A stretch of DNA of 64,000 nucleotides from Lachnospiraceae bacterium Marseille-Q4251. Its GTDB lineage: Bacteria; Bacillota; Clostridia; Lachnospirales; Lachnospiraceae. The notes under the pieces are model-generated. The model saw only the letters and a list, made by a program, of their open reading frames with translations, did not search any database and was not told the origin of the DNA. Location: positions 1,984,001-2,048,000 of the forward strand of contig JAGTTO010000001.1 of NCBI GenBank assembly GCA_018223435.1, given 5' to 3'. Position numbers and translations under genes: made by a program. Positions 34,919 through 44,455 of this stretch are shown here, one piece after another (position 1 is the stretch's first letter; the number at the start of each line of letters is the position of its first letter).

Positions 34919-35755
34919 TCAGTTATTTTCACAGAGCTTCCGATAAGCGGACGGGCTCATTTTCCGGTGCGCTTTGAACTATTTGGTAAAATGAGACTGG
35001 TACTCATAGCCCAGCCACTCCGCGATGTCCCGGATGGAGAGATCCGTTTTTTCCAGAAATTCACAGGCTTTTTCCATTCGAAGCTCGGCGATCACCTGCT
35101 GGGGCGACCGGCCTGTGTGCTTCCGGAAAATCCGATAAACCTGAGAGGGGTCCAGGCGCATGCTGTTGGCCAGCTGGGCCACGGAGATCTGGCTGCGGAT
35201 ATTTCGCCGGATGTAATTCATGGCCTCCTCGAAACGCGAGAACTGGCTGCTCTCGGTACTGAGGAAGCGTTCCTTTTGATTTTCCTCCGCCAGCCGCGCC
35301 ATGAAAAGATAAAACTGCCCCATGATGTAGAGCACATTTTTTCCGGTCTGGCTTTCTTTATAGATGTTCTGGATGCAGTCCTCCAGAAACGTGTCCTTAT
35401 CATAATGAAAGATCAGGTGCTCCCTATCCAGACCGGCTTCCTTCAGAATCTCCTCTGCTTTCCGCCCGAAAAAAGCGACCCAGCAGAGATCCCAGGGCTC
35501 CTCTTTGTCCGCCGTGTGAACGATGGTCTGACCCGGCAGGATCAGAAAGCCGTCGCCCTCTCTGAGACTATACTTCGCCGTCTCCGTCTGGTAGGTCCCG
35601 CGGCCCCGGGTAACCCAGTGGATCAGATAATAATCCCTGGTGTCTTTCCCGTGGCTGTAGTTCGCCATCGTCGAAGAAAAACCGGAATGAAAGACAACGA
35701 TATCGTCGTCGCAGTCCGGTTTCTCCGGATAAATATACTGATCGTGTACAAGCAT
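34919..35755 (-). pseudogene. AraC family regulator interrupted by an amber codon
   Basis: A 278-codon AraC regulator: an N-terminal cupin-type sugar-binding domain (YYLIHWVTRGRGTYQT), then two HTH motifs (VAQLANSMRLDPSQVYRIFR and LSIRDIAEWLGYEYQSHFTK). At 34979-34981 a TAG stops translation after SHFTK. The frame then continues without fault through FKAHRKMSPSAYRKL to a TGA at 34919. Relatives have an ordinary residue there. The product lacks only the last 19 residues, but these include helix 7 of the DNA-binding domain. AAGGAGC supports the start at 35755. It is divergent from the alpha-galactosidase and was probably its activator. Confidence 0.82.
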
Positions 35756-35938
35756 GATTTTGCTCCTTTCTGACGGAAAGGTCTCCCTTTTCCGGGTTTC
35801 CTCCATCATAAGCCAGCCCCTTGGAAAATACAAGATTTATATAAATCAATACACGCCTTGTTTATATCTTTTTCCTTTTCTTTCCGCAATAATGGAAGCA
35901 AGCATTCCGTGAAAATATATAAATCAGGAGGTACTCTC

Positions 35939-38038
35939 ATGCCTATTTTAAATTTTGAAAACCGACTTTTCGCCCTGGAGACCACTCACATCAGCTATAT
36001 TTTCGGCCTCTCCGAAAAGGGCTTCCTCGCAAACATCTACTGGGGTAAAAAAATCCCCCATGTGGAAGATTTTCTCGAAAATCCCTGTCCTTTTTCTGTG
36101 GTCAACCTCAGTGAGCCGCAGATTCTGAAGGAAGAATTTTCTGCTTTCGGGACCATGCATTTCAAGGAAACGGCCCTGAAAGTGACCTTTTCTGATCAGG
36201 TTCGGGATTTTCGCTACAGGTTAAGCGAGTGCCAGGTCGAGGACGAGCGGCTGGAGCTGATTCTTCAGGACGAATTCTATCCCTTCCGCATTCATCTTTT
36301 CTATGAGGTCTTCCCGGAGGCGGACCTCATCCGGCGCTGGAGCTCCGCGGAAAATACCGGAAGTGAGCCCATTGTCATCGAGCGCTTCTGCTCCGCCCAG
36401 TTCGGCCTTCCCGGCACCGGTTACACCTCTCTCAACTACAATGGCCGCTGGGGCGCGGAATTTCTTGAGCAGTCCGATCCCGTGACCGTCGGAAAAAAGG
36501 TCTATGAAAGCCTTTACGGCCTCACGGCCCACACAGCCAATCCCGTTTTTCTGGTGCATAAAAACGCCACGGAAACCACCGGCGACGTTTATTATGGAGC
36601 CCTCTCCTACTCCGGCAATTTCAAAGTCACCGTGGAGGCCGTCAACGCCGGTTTCACCAACATTCTCATCGGCATGAACGACACGGATTTTTCCTGGAGG
36701 CTGAATGCAGGCGAAACTTTCACCACCCCGGCGGTCTATGCGGGCTACTCGGACGGCGGTTTTGAAAAAATGACCCATACCCTTCATTCTTTTGCCCTGG
36801 AGCAGCTGATGCCCCGGGAGCTGGCAGATAAACCCCTTCCGGTTCTCTATAATTCCTGGTATTCCACCACTTTTTCTGTTCGCTGCAGCGAGCAGATCGA
36901 GCTGGCACGCCGGGCCGCCGCCATGGGCGTGGAGCTTTTCGTCGTGGACGACGGCTGGTTCATCGGAAGAAATGACGACACTGCAGGCCTTGGTGACTGG
37001 TATGTGGACCCGGAAAAATTCCCCAACGGCATGAATGAGCTCATCGACGAGGTGCACCGGCTGGGCATGAAATTCGGCCTCTGGATTGAGCCGGAGATGG
37101 TCAATCCGAAAAGCCGTCTTTTTTCAAAACATCCGGAATGGGTGCTCTCCTATCCCAACCGGGAGATCCTCATGGGCCGAAATCAGTATGAACTCGATAT
37201 GGCAAACCCGGAGGTAGTGGATTATCTCATTCAGGTGCTGGATGAACTCCTCTCTGAGAACGCCATCGACTATATCAAATGGGATATGAACCGTTATCTC
37301 TCAGAGGCCGGTTCTCCCACCCGGGAGCCGCGTCAGTGGAAAGAACTTCATTTCCGCAGCACTGAAGGTGTCTACCGACTCGCTGAGGAATTGAAAAAAC
37401 GCCATCCGGAGGTGGAACTGGAGGCCTGCGCTTCTGGCGGAGGCCGGGTGGATTACGGCGCGCTGGAGCGTTTCGACGAGTACTGGCCCAGCGACAACAC
37501 AGATCCGCTCGACCGGCTTTTCATCCAGGAAGCTTACAGTTATTTTTATCCCGTCAAATACATGCGGGCCTGGCTCACCGATGATTTCGGCATGAACCAG
37601 CGGAAACTGCCTCTCGCTTTCAGCATGCACAGTTCCATGTGCGGCGCCCTGGGGATCGGCATCGACCTGAACCGGGCTTCCGATGAAAAACTTACGGAAA
37701 TCGCCGGGTACATCGCAGACTACAAGAAGGTTCGGAATACGGTTCAGTTTGGCAGGCTCTACCGCCTCTCCTCCCTGAAAACTGCGTCCCTTCAGGCTGT
37801 TCAGTACGTTCGCGACAAGCAGTCCGCTCTCTTCTTATTTTTGGATCACGAGCGCTTCGGCGAGACCTGGCACACCGTGAAGCTTCGCGGCCTGAAAGAA
37901 AACGCTGTTTATGAATATGAGCTGGAGGGCAAAATTTTACGAAAAACCGGCGCTTATCTCATGCAGTTCGGCCTGGCGCTTCATATGAAGGGAGACTACG
38001 ACAGCCGCCTCATCATTTTCACAGAAAAGGAGGCCTGA
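35939..38038 (+). CDS. Alpha-galactosidase, GH36
   Basis: A 699-residue cytoplasmic GH36 enzyme. It has an N-terminal beta-supersandwich (about 1-300), then the barrel with VVDDGWF (336-341), nucleophile Asp449 in KWDMNR, the CASGGGR loop (497-503) and acid/base Asp519 in WPSDNTD. It releases galactose from raffinose-type sugars. The start at 35939 follows AGGAGGTACTCTC. The next gene starts one base after its stop, so they form an operon. Confidence 0.94.
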   Translation: MPILNFENRLFALETTHISYIFGLSEKGFLANIYWGKKIPHVEDFLENPCPFSVVNLSEPQILKEEFSAFGTMHFKETALKVTFSDQVRDFRYRLSECQVEDERLELILQDEFYPFRIHLFYEVFPEADLIRRWSSAENTGSEPIVIERFCSAQFGLPGTGYTSLNYNGRWGAEFLEQSDPVTVGKKVYESLYGLTAHTANPVFLVHKNATETTGDVYYGALSYSGNFKVTVEAVNAGFTNILIGMNDTDFSWRLNAGETFTTPAVYAGYSDGGFEKMTHTLHSFALEQLMPRELADKPLPVLYNSWYSTTFSVRCSEQIELARRAAAMGVELFVVDDGWFIGRNDDTAGLGDWYVDPEKFPNGMNELIDEVHRLGMKFGLWIEPEMVNPKSRLFSKHPEWVLSYPNREILMGRNQYELDMANPEVVDYLIQVLDELLSENAIDYIKWDMNRYLSEAGSPTREPRQWKELHFRSTEGVYRLAEELKKRHPEVELEACASGGGRVDYGALERFDEYWPSDNTDPLDRLFIQEAYSYFYPVKYMRAWLTDDFGMNQRKLPLAFSMHSSMCGALGIGIDLNRASDEKLTEIAGYIADYKKVRNTVQFGRLYRLSSLKTASLQAVQYVRDKQSALFLFLDHERFGETWHTVKLRGLKENAVYEYELEGKILRKTGAYLMQFGLALHMKGDYDSRLIIFTEKEA

Positions 38039-38039
38039 A

Positions 38040-38981
38040 ATGATTATCAAGACCCTCTGGAAAAACCTCGACGCCCTCTCCCTGGAAAATGACGTGCTGC
38101 GGGTGATTATTCTCCCGGCTCTTGGCGGAAAGCTGGCCTCCGTTTTTCATAAAAAGAAAAATTTTGAGCTGGCTGCTCAGAATCAGGAAGCTTTTTACCG
38201 CCTGCCCCATGTGGGGGACGATTTTTCCAGGTATGATGCTTCCGGCCTGGATGATGCCTTTCCGAGTATCGATCCCTGCGAGCCGGAAACTCTGGCCGCT
38301 ATTCTGCCGCCGGAGCAGGTTCCTCACAGCGCCTATCCGGACCACGGAGAAATCTGGAGCAGTTCCATGAAAAGCAGGACTTTGCCGAACCGGGTGATTC
38401 TCTCATTTACGAGTCCCCGCTTTCCTTATTTTTATCAGAAGACCATCTCCCTCTCGGGCGAAAAACTTCTGCTGGAATATGAGATCCGAAATACCGGCGA
38501 AACGCCTTTTCCCTGCCTCTGGGCCTTTCACGGGCTGGTTCGCTATGAGGAAGATATGGAATTTTTCTACAGCAGCGACGTCCAGTCCTTTGAAAATGTG
38601 CTGGACTCCCTGGAATTAGGGCCGGCAGGAGAGCATTTTTTCCTGGGGGATTCCCGTTATGATTTCACCCGTGTTCCGCCGAAGAGTTCCCGGACCATGG
38701 TGAAATATTATGTGGATCAGAAGGTGAAAAACGGCTTCTGCGGCTACCGCTACCCTTCTCAGGGCCTTCGTTGTACCTTCCGCTATGATCCGGAAAAACT
38801 ACCCTATCTCGGCCTCTGGATCACTGCCGGCGGTTTCCGCGGAGACTACAATTGCGCTCTGGAGCCCGCCAATGGCTACTACGACAGCATCCCGAAAGCC
38901 GCCGAAAGCGGAAGCCTCTGTTTTCTGAAAAAAGAGGAGCCTTTTCATTTTTCCCTGGAGCTCGCTCTCACGGAAGAGTAA
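38040..38981 (+). CDS. Aldose-1-epimerase-like (mutarotase fold) protein
   Basis: A 313-residue protein of the galactose mutarotase fold, with a family-like start (ENDVLRVIILPALGGKLASV) and a conserved acidic end (LGLWITAGGFRGDYNCALEP). It has no signal peptide. It could interconvert anomers of the galactose released by the GH36 enzyme, or act on a related sugar. The catalytic His pair of classic GalM is not obvious, so it belongs to a divergent branch. Confidence 0.75.
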   Translation: MIIKTLWKNLDALSLENDVLRVIILPALGGKLASVFHKKKNFELAAQNQEAFYRLPHVGDDFSRYDASGLDDAFPSIDPCEPETLAAILPPEQVPHSAYPDHGEIWSSSMKSRTLPNRVILSFTSPRFPYFYQKTISLSGEKLLLEYEIRNTGETPFPCLWAFHGLVRYEEDMEFFYSSDVQSFENVLDSLELGPAGEHFFLGDSRYDFTRVPPKSSRTMVKYYVDQKVKNGFCGYRYPSQGLRCTFRYDPEKLPYLGLWITAGGFRGDYNCALEPANGYYDSIPKAAESGSLCFLKKEEPFHFSLELALTEE

Positions 38982-39016
38982 GTTTTCCCTTCCCATTCTC
39001 CGCTTTCCTGTGCTAT

Positions 39017-39099
39017 ACTAGTACAGTGAAAATTAAGTATCTGCTATATAAAAATCAGACAAGTCAATATGGCGGTTACTTAATATTCACTGTACTAGT
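39017..39099. repeat. Hairpin with 23-bp arms
   Basis: ACTAGTACAGTGAAAATT and so on (39017-39039) pairs with 39077-39099 at 22 of 23 positions around a 37-base loop. It abuts the next inverted repeat and shares the CTAGT end with it. Confidence 0.7.
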
Positions 39100-39258
39100 G
39101 TACTGTATCATTGACATTTCGCTAAATAACTTGCCTGTTTTCCCATCGAACTGCGTTGACTTCGCTCAACGATGCCACCGCATCGCCTCGTTCAGTCGCC
39201 TTGTCGATGAAAAAACATTCTGCGTTATTTAACTGAAAGTCAATGAGACAGCACACTA
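39097..39258. repeat. MITE-like element with about 34-bp terminal inverted repeats
   Basis: The left end TAGTGTACTGTATCATTGAC and the right end GTCAATGAGACAGCACACTA pair with few mismatches and the pairing continues inward (TAAATAAC with GTTATTTA). An inner hairpin CATCGA...TCGATG lies in the centre. It is about 162 bp with no reading frame, as expected for a miniature mobile element. With the hairpin at 39017 it fills the 38982-39301 gap. Confidence 0.7.
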
Positions 39259-39301
39259 GCTTCAGCATAAGCCGGGAAATCCGGCAACGGAAGGTGATGA
39301 C

Positions 39302-41086
39302 ATGCGTTTATTTGATGCCGTTTCTGCACTGAAACCACAGAAACATGAAAAAACCACAGTTTCCAGAATGACGACAATCTGGAGCCAGCAGATCGACCCG
39401 GGCAGTGTCCTGCCGGAATACCCCAGGCCGCAGTTTCGCCGGGAAAACTGGATCTGCCTTAATGGCCCCTGGGATTATACGTTTACAAAGAAGAGCAAAC
39501 GGCCCGAGCGCCCGGACGGACAGATCCTTGTGCCTTTTTCTCCGGAATGTCTCCGTTCCGGCGTGAGCCGCCAGCTTCGGCCGGGGGAATACCTCTGGTA
39601 TTTCCGTTTCGTCTATCTGAACGCTGTCCCGGAAAACCAGAGGCTTCTGCTCCATTTCGGAGCTGTGGATCAGCGATGCAGTGTCTGGTGGAACGGCCAC
39701 CTTCTCGGAAAAAATGAAAACGGCTATCTCTCCTTTTCCTTCGATGTGACGGATTATCTTCAGGAGGGAAACAACACGCTCTGGGTGCGGGTTCAGGATG
39801 ACTCGGACAGCGGCAGCCAGAGTCGGGGCAAGCAGAGCTTCAAGCCTCACGGCATGTTTTACACTGCCCAGAGCGGAATCTGGCAGACAGTCTGGATGGA
39901 ATGGGTGCCGGAAAACCGTATCGAGAGCTTAAAGATCACGCCCCTTTACGATGAGAGTTCGGTCCGGCTGGAGATCACGCTGACCCAGCCCCAGAACATG
40001 GAGATCCGCATGCTCTGGAACCGGGACTCCTACTGCCATTATGTGGAAAAAGAGGACTTTCCCACTGGTCAGAGCAAATTTGTCCGGGATATTCCTCTGC
40101 CGGATTTCCGCCCCTGGAGTCCGGAGGATCCCTTCCTTTATGAAGTGCAGATCATCACCGAAACCGACACGGTCCACAGCTATTTCGCCATGCGGAAATT
40201 TTCCCTGGGACTGGACGAGAAACAGCAGCCGAAGCTTTTTCTCAACAATCAGCCCTACTTTTTCAACGGGGTTCTGGACCAGGGCTACTGGCCTGAGAGC
40301 CTCTATACAGCTCCCAGCGATGAGGCCATGATCTTCGATATCCGCTCCATGAAGGACCTGGGTTTCAATATGATCCGGAAACATGTGAAGGTGGAGCCCC
40401 TGCGCTGGTACTATCACTGCGATCGCCTGGGAATGGTGGTCTGGCAGGACATGGTCAACGGCGGCGGAAAACCGTTCCTTCCTCTGGTCTGCTACCTGCC
40501 GAATCTTTTTCCGCCTGTGACTACCCGGATTCGTGATAACCTTTACTGGTTCTTTTCCCGGACTTCCAAGAAGACCCGCCGGAAATGGGAGCAGGAGGCC
40601 ATGAATCTCATCGATCACCTCTACAACGTTCCCTGCATCGGTCTCTGGGTGCTTTTCAACGAGGGTTGGGGCCAGTTCGATTCCCTGCGCCTGACGGAAA
40701 AAATCCACCTCGCAGACCCCGGCCGCCTCGTGGATCATGCCAGCGGCTGGTTCGACCAGGGTGGCGGCGATGTGAAAAGCGTACATAACTATTTCCGGCC
40801 CCTGCGGGTGCGGACAGAGCAGCGCCCCTTCATCCTCTCGGAATACGGCGGCTACTCCTGCCCCGTGGACGGCCATCTCTACTCCACAAAATTCTTCGGC
40901 TATCACACCTACAAGGACACCGCGGAATTTACCGCCGCCTGGCAGGCCCTCCAGAAAAAGATCCAGGAACTCCAGGATAAAGGCCTCGCAGGAGCCGTGT
41001 ATACACAATTGTCCGACGTGGAGGAAGAGACGAATGGTTTGTATACATATGACCGGAAGGTTTGTAAGGTGGAGAGGAAATTGTAA
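39302..41086 (+). CDS. Glycoside hydrolase family 2 enzyme
   Basis: A 594-residue GH2 enzyme: N-terminal jelly-roll (about 45-205), an immunoglobulin-like domain, and a barrel with acid/base Glu454 in LFNEGWGQ and nucleophile Glu514 in ILSEYGG. No signal peptide is seen. GH2 covers beta-galactosidase, beta-glucuronidase and beta-mannosidase; the short length is nearer to the compact clostridial forms. GGAAGGTGATGAC precedes the ATG. Context with GH36 suggests a galactoside, but the specificity is open. Confidence 0.9.
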   Translation: MRLFDAVSALKPQKHEKTTVSRMTTIWSQQIDPGSVLPEYPRPQFRRENWICLNGPWDYTFTKKSKRPERPDGQILVPFSPECLRSGVSRQLRPGEYLWYFRFVYLNAVPENQRLLLHFGAVDQRCSVWWNGHLLGKNENGYLSFSFDVTDYLQEGNNTLWVRVQDDSDSGSQSRGKQSFKPHGMFYTAQSGIWQTVWMEWVPENRIESLKITPLYDESSVRLEITLTQPQNMEIRMLWNRDSYCHYVEKEDFPTGQSKFVRDIPLPDFRPWSPEDPFLYEVQIITETDTVHSYFAMRKFSLGLDEKQQPKLFLNNQPYFFNGVLDQGYWPESLYTAPSDEAMIFDIRSMKDLGFNMIRKHVKVEPLRWYYHCDRLGMVVWQDMVNGGGKPFLPLVCYLPNLFPPVTTRIRDNLYWFFSRTSKKTRRKWEQEAMNLIDHLYNVPCIGLWVLFNEGWGQFDSLRLTEKIHLADPGRLVDHASGWFDQGGGDVKSVHNYFRPLRVRTEQRPFILSEYGGYSCPVDGHLYSTKFFGYHTYKDTAEFTAAWQALQKKIQELQDKGLAGAVYTQLSDVEEETNGLYTYDRKVCKVERKL

Positions 41087-41119
41087 GGCCTTCCCGCGAA
41101 CAAAAAATTTTCATTAAAA

Positions 41120-41156
41120 AAGACCCAATAAGGAATTTGCTCGCTTATCGGGTCTT
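41120..41156. terminator. Bidirectional terminator between convergent genes
   Basis: AAGACCCAATAAG pairs with CTTATCGGGTCTT, with A/T runs on both sides. It separates the GH2 gene from the convergent DUF4340 gene. Confidence 0.82.
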
Positions 41157-41167
41157 CTTTGTTTTCT

Positions 41168-42985
41168 TTATTCTTCGGAAGCTGTCTCCGTTTCACTTTC
41201 TGTCTCGGTTTCCGGGTTGATCATGTCTTCGTAGTAGCTGATGATCTTCTGGACATCCATTTTGCTGATCCGGGCCGGGAGATTCTGGTCGGAGAGGACG
41301 TCGTAGAGTCCGTCGTCTGCCAGATAGAACTCGGTGGTCAGTTTGGTGCCGTCAACTTTGGTGAATACCAGTTTGAAGTCCGGATCACCGCTGACTTCCG
41401 GTGCCTCGCTGGTACGTTTCTGGGCCTGCAGGCCGATGAGGTTATTGTAGAACAGGCGGAACGGGGTGGAATCCACTTCCTCGCCGTCTACCAGATAATG
41501 GTAAACGGTCCGCATCTGCTGCTCGCTCTCCGTCTCAGTTTCGGTTTCCGCCTCGCTTTCGCTCTCCGTCTCGGTCTCTGCATCATCCAGAGCACCTGCG
41601 CTGATCTTGATGGTGTCAGCTTCGGTTTCTTCCTCTGTGGAGGCTTCTGTCTCTACCGGAGCCTCTTCACTTTCCACAGTGAGAGTCTTGGTCTCGCCCT
41701 GGTAGGTGACTTCCAGGCTTTTCATGTTGGTCATGGGCACATCGTTCAGATACATGCTCACATAATCCAGAACGTCCACATTCAGGAGTTTATCCAGGGT
41801 GGATTCGGACATCGTGTAAACGCCGTTGTTGTCTGCCAGTTTCACATAGTAGTCGCCGTCGTCGTTGGTGTTTCCGATGAGAAGAGTGGTGGTCACTTCG
41901 ATGGTCTTCGGCTCCTCGGTCTCGGTTTCAGTTTCGGATTCAGTCTCGGTGGCTGCCTCAGTAGTCTCTTTCTCTGATACGGCCTCCGTCGTTGCTTCCT
42001 CAGTAGCTGTCTCAGATACAGCCTCCGTCGTGGTCTCCTCAGAACCGGTCTCTGTCTCAGATGCGCTCCCGCTCTCAGATACCATTTTCGTCTCGGTAGC
42101 AGCCTCTGTCACTTCCTCGGTCTCAGCCTCAGGTTCCTCTTCGGTCTCTGCCTCTGTCTCCTCAGTCACGATCGTAACGGTCTCCGTCGGTTTATCCAAG
42201 CCATACTGGGCCAGATCGTCACCTTTGTAGTCGATGAATTTTTTGTAAGTCAGACTGGATACCGCACTGGTAAGGTCACTGGCTGCTGTAGCTCCGGCGG
42301 TCTCTTCATTGCCGTCCTGATCTTTCACGGTCCAGCTGGTTCCGCTCTCATCGGAGCTGAACTCTACGGTGCCGTCCTCTTTTTCCACCTTAATGTCACG
42401 GATATTGGTGGACTCAAGGGTCGGGAAGGAATCTGCTTTTGCCACATCATAGGGCTGCATGTTAAAAGCGTTGACGCTGCTGCTCGGCATGGTGTAAACA
42501 TCTGCGCCGTCGTCTACTTTTACATAGAAATCATTGTTACTGCTGTTCTGATTACCGATGTAAAGAGTAAATGTGGTTCCGTCTGTTTTCAGAACCGTCA
42601 CTTCCTGCTGCGGCTTATCCAGACCATACTCAGAAAGATCCTCCGGGCTTTCCAGTACCCGGTCAACGGTAAGGGTAGTCAGACAATTCATTTTCGTATT
42701 GACCGCACTCTCATCCAGCGGGAAATCCGGGTCCTCCTCGTAAGTCCAGGTGTCGTCGTTTTTCACATAGGTCATGGTTACGTCGCCGTTTTTTACAGTA
42801 ACCTTGGAGATCTCATCCTCCGTAACAGATGCCGGCAGAGAACTTTCCTCGGTCTCCTCCGTCTCTGCTTCCTGATCTGATTTCTTCTGCTGAAGATCGA
42901 TCACAAAATAAAGAACCAGAAGAACGATCAGGATCAGGACTGCAAAAAGCAGTCCCTTTCCTTTTTTCTTTTTTTTCGCTGTCAT
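41168..42985 (-). CDS. DUF4340 protein with acidic repeat inserts
   Basis: A 605-residue protein anchored by one N-terminal helix (KKGKGLLFAVLILIVLLVLY). It contains two related DUF4340-type halves, each with an YGLDKP motif and a YIGN/LIGN strand. Glu/Thr/Ser-rich inserts of about 90 and 50 residues interrupt the second half (SETATEEATTEAVSEKETTE and similar). The outer part likely works with the GldG-like protein. It starts with a one-base overlap (TAATG) with the upstream gene. Confidence 0.82.
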   Translation of the reverse strand: MTAKKKKKGKGLLFAVLILIVLLVLYFVIDLQQKKSDQEAETEETEESSLPASVTEDEISKVTVKNGDVTMTYVKNDDTWTYEEDPDFPLDESAVNTKMNCLTTLTVDRVLESPEDLSEYGLDKPQQEVTVLKTDGTTFTLYIGNQNSSNNDFYVKVDDGADVYTMPSSSVNAFNMQPYDVAKADSFPTLESTNIRDIKVEKEDGTVEFSSDESGTSWTVKDQDGNEETAGATAASDLTSAVSSLTYKKFIDYKGDDLAQYGLDKPTETVTIVTEETEAETEEEPEAETEEVTEAATETKMVSESGSASETETGSEETTTEAVSETATEEATTEAVSEKETTEAATETESETETETEEPKTIEVTTTLLIGNTNDDGDYYVKLADNNGVYTMSESTLDKLLNVDVLDYVSMYLNDVPMTNMKSLEVTYQGETKTLTVESEEAPVETEASTEEETEADTIKISAGALDDAETETESESEAETETETESEQQMRTVYHYLVDGEEVDSTPFRLFYNNLIGLQAQKRTSEAPEVSGDPDFKLVFTKVDGTKLTTEFYLADDGLYDVLSDQNLPARISKMDVQKIISYYEDMINPETETESETETASEE

Positions 42986-44439
42986 TATCTCTTTCTCCTC
43001 TTAAACCAGATGCCGCCTCCGATAACCAGGCAGAGAACCGGCAGAAGTCCGATTGTTACCATACCCCACATCCGGGCAGATGCTGCTGTCACAGTCAGAT
43101 AAGAAATCTGTGTGCTCTTGCTCGGGATAGAAACGCTCTGTTCCTGATCGCACATCCAGCTTACGGAATTGGTCAGAAGTTTCACGTTGTTTCCGGAAAC
43201 CATAGCATCTACCTGCTGGCTGAACAGGTTTGCGCTGGTCAGATAAACAAGCTTGGTCTCTCCGTTATCCACGGACTCGGTAACTGCAACGCCCACATCG
43301 AAAGGTCCCTCTGCGTCGCCGTCCTCTTTTTCCAGAGTGCCGTTTATATTGGTCTTTACATAAGCAGAATCAGAGGTGGTAAGAAGACTCTCGATGGTGA
43401 CGGTATCTCTCCTGTCCTCAAGCTTCTCCACGGCCTGAGCCACCGGCATCAGAACGTAGGAGTTTGATTTTGCCAGCTCTCCCAAAGCGTCGGCGCTTCC
43501 GATATTCGGAACCAGATAGGTCGGGTTTCCGGAAATGTAATGCTGGCCGTCTGCCTCCAGGACAACGCCTGCCATGGTGCCGATGCCGTAGTTATTCAGA
43601 ACCTTCTGAAGATTCGGCATCTCTTTGTCGCTGTAGCTGGTGATAATAATGGCTTTGCCGCCATTTTCCATGTAGGTGATCAGTTTGTCTGCTTCCTCTT
43701 CACTGAGGTCATTCTGCGGGGAGAAAAGCATGACGCTGTCTGCATCGTCGGGAACGCTCTCCTCGGTGAGGAGGTTCAGATCCTTCATCTCGATGTTTTC
43801 TTTCTCAATGGCAGATTTCATATCATCGGTCATTGTTGCCTCTTCGTGACCGGTGATTGTATACATAACCGGCAGTGAGTCTGTTGTTACATAGGAAATG
43901 GCGCTTGTAACCTGACCCTCGCCGTCGAAGCCTGTGGTCTCATACTGATAAGTCTGATAATTGATCGTGGACTCAAACATATCCGCATAGGGAATGACCT
44001 TGCTGCGGTTCTCGCCTACAACGATCAGGGAATTGCTTGCCAGATCGTCATCGGTATATTCAGATACAAAGTTCGGGTGAAGTACCGGGTCCATAGTCTC
44101 CACCTTTACATGGGAGGAAAGACCCTCGTAACGCTCCAGAAGTTTCTGAATCGTCTCGTTTTCACTTCCGCTCTCAGCGATCTGATAAATCGTCACATCC
44201 TGATCCAGGTTGCTCACCAGCTCTTTTGTGGTGTCGCCGATGGTGGAAAGCTTTGTCTGGCTTAAATCTACGTTTCTGTACTGGACCGGAAGTTTTCCGA
44301 CTACCAGGTTAAATACCACTGCGATGGCCAGTACAACCACGCTGATTCCCAGGCTGTAGGAACCTTTGCGGATGTTTTTGCTGCTCCATTTCGGCAGGAT
44401 ATTTTTTATATTGGGCTTTTTGATACTTGGCTTTTTCAT
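42985..44439 (-). CDS. GldG-like ABC auxiliary protein
   Basis: A 484-residue protein with an N-terminal and a C-terminal helix. Between them are a GldG-type region (VDLSQTKLSTIGDTTKELVS) and a DUF4350-like part (DDADSVMLFSPQNDLSEEEA). GldG, GldA and GldF form an ABC exporter needed for gliding in Bacteroidetes; in Firmicutes the equivalents have no known role. GGGAGGAGACAGATC sets the start at 44439. It lies between the permease and DUF4340 genes of one operon. Confidence 0.8.
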   Translation of the reverse strand: MKKPSIKKPNIKNILPKWSSKNIRKGSYSLGISVVVLAIAVVFNLVVGKLPVQYRNVDLSQTKLSTIGDTTKELVSNLDQDVTIYQIAESGSENETIQKLLERYEGLSSHVKVETMDPVLHPNFVSEYTDDDLASNSLIVVGENRSKVIPYADMFESTINYQTYQYETTGFDGEGQVTSAISYVTTDSLPVMYTITGHEEATMTDDMKSAIEKENIEMKDLNLLTEESVPDDADSVMLFSPQNDLSEEEADKLITYMENGGKAIIITSYSDKEMPNLQKVLNNYGIGTMAGVVLEADGQHYISGNPTYLVPNIGSADALGELAKSNSYVLMPVAQAVEKLEDRRDTVTIESLLTTSDSAYVKTNINGTLEKEDGDAEGPFDVGVAVTESVDNGETKLVYLTSANLFSQQVDAMVSGNNVKLLTNSVSWMCDQEQSVSIPSKSTQISYLTVTAASARMWGMVTIGLLPVLCLVIGGGIWFKRRKR

Positions 44440-44455
44440 GATCTGTCTCCTCCCT

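Noticed and set aside
39929..41008. 359-codon open frame on the minus strand
   Set aside because: Antisense to the GH2 gene, which carries both catalytic Glu motifs.
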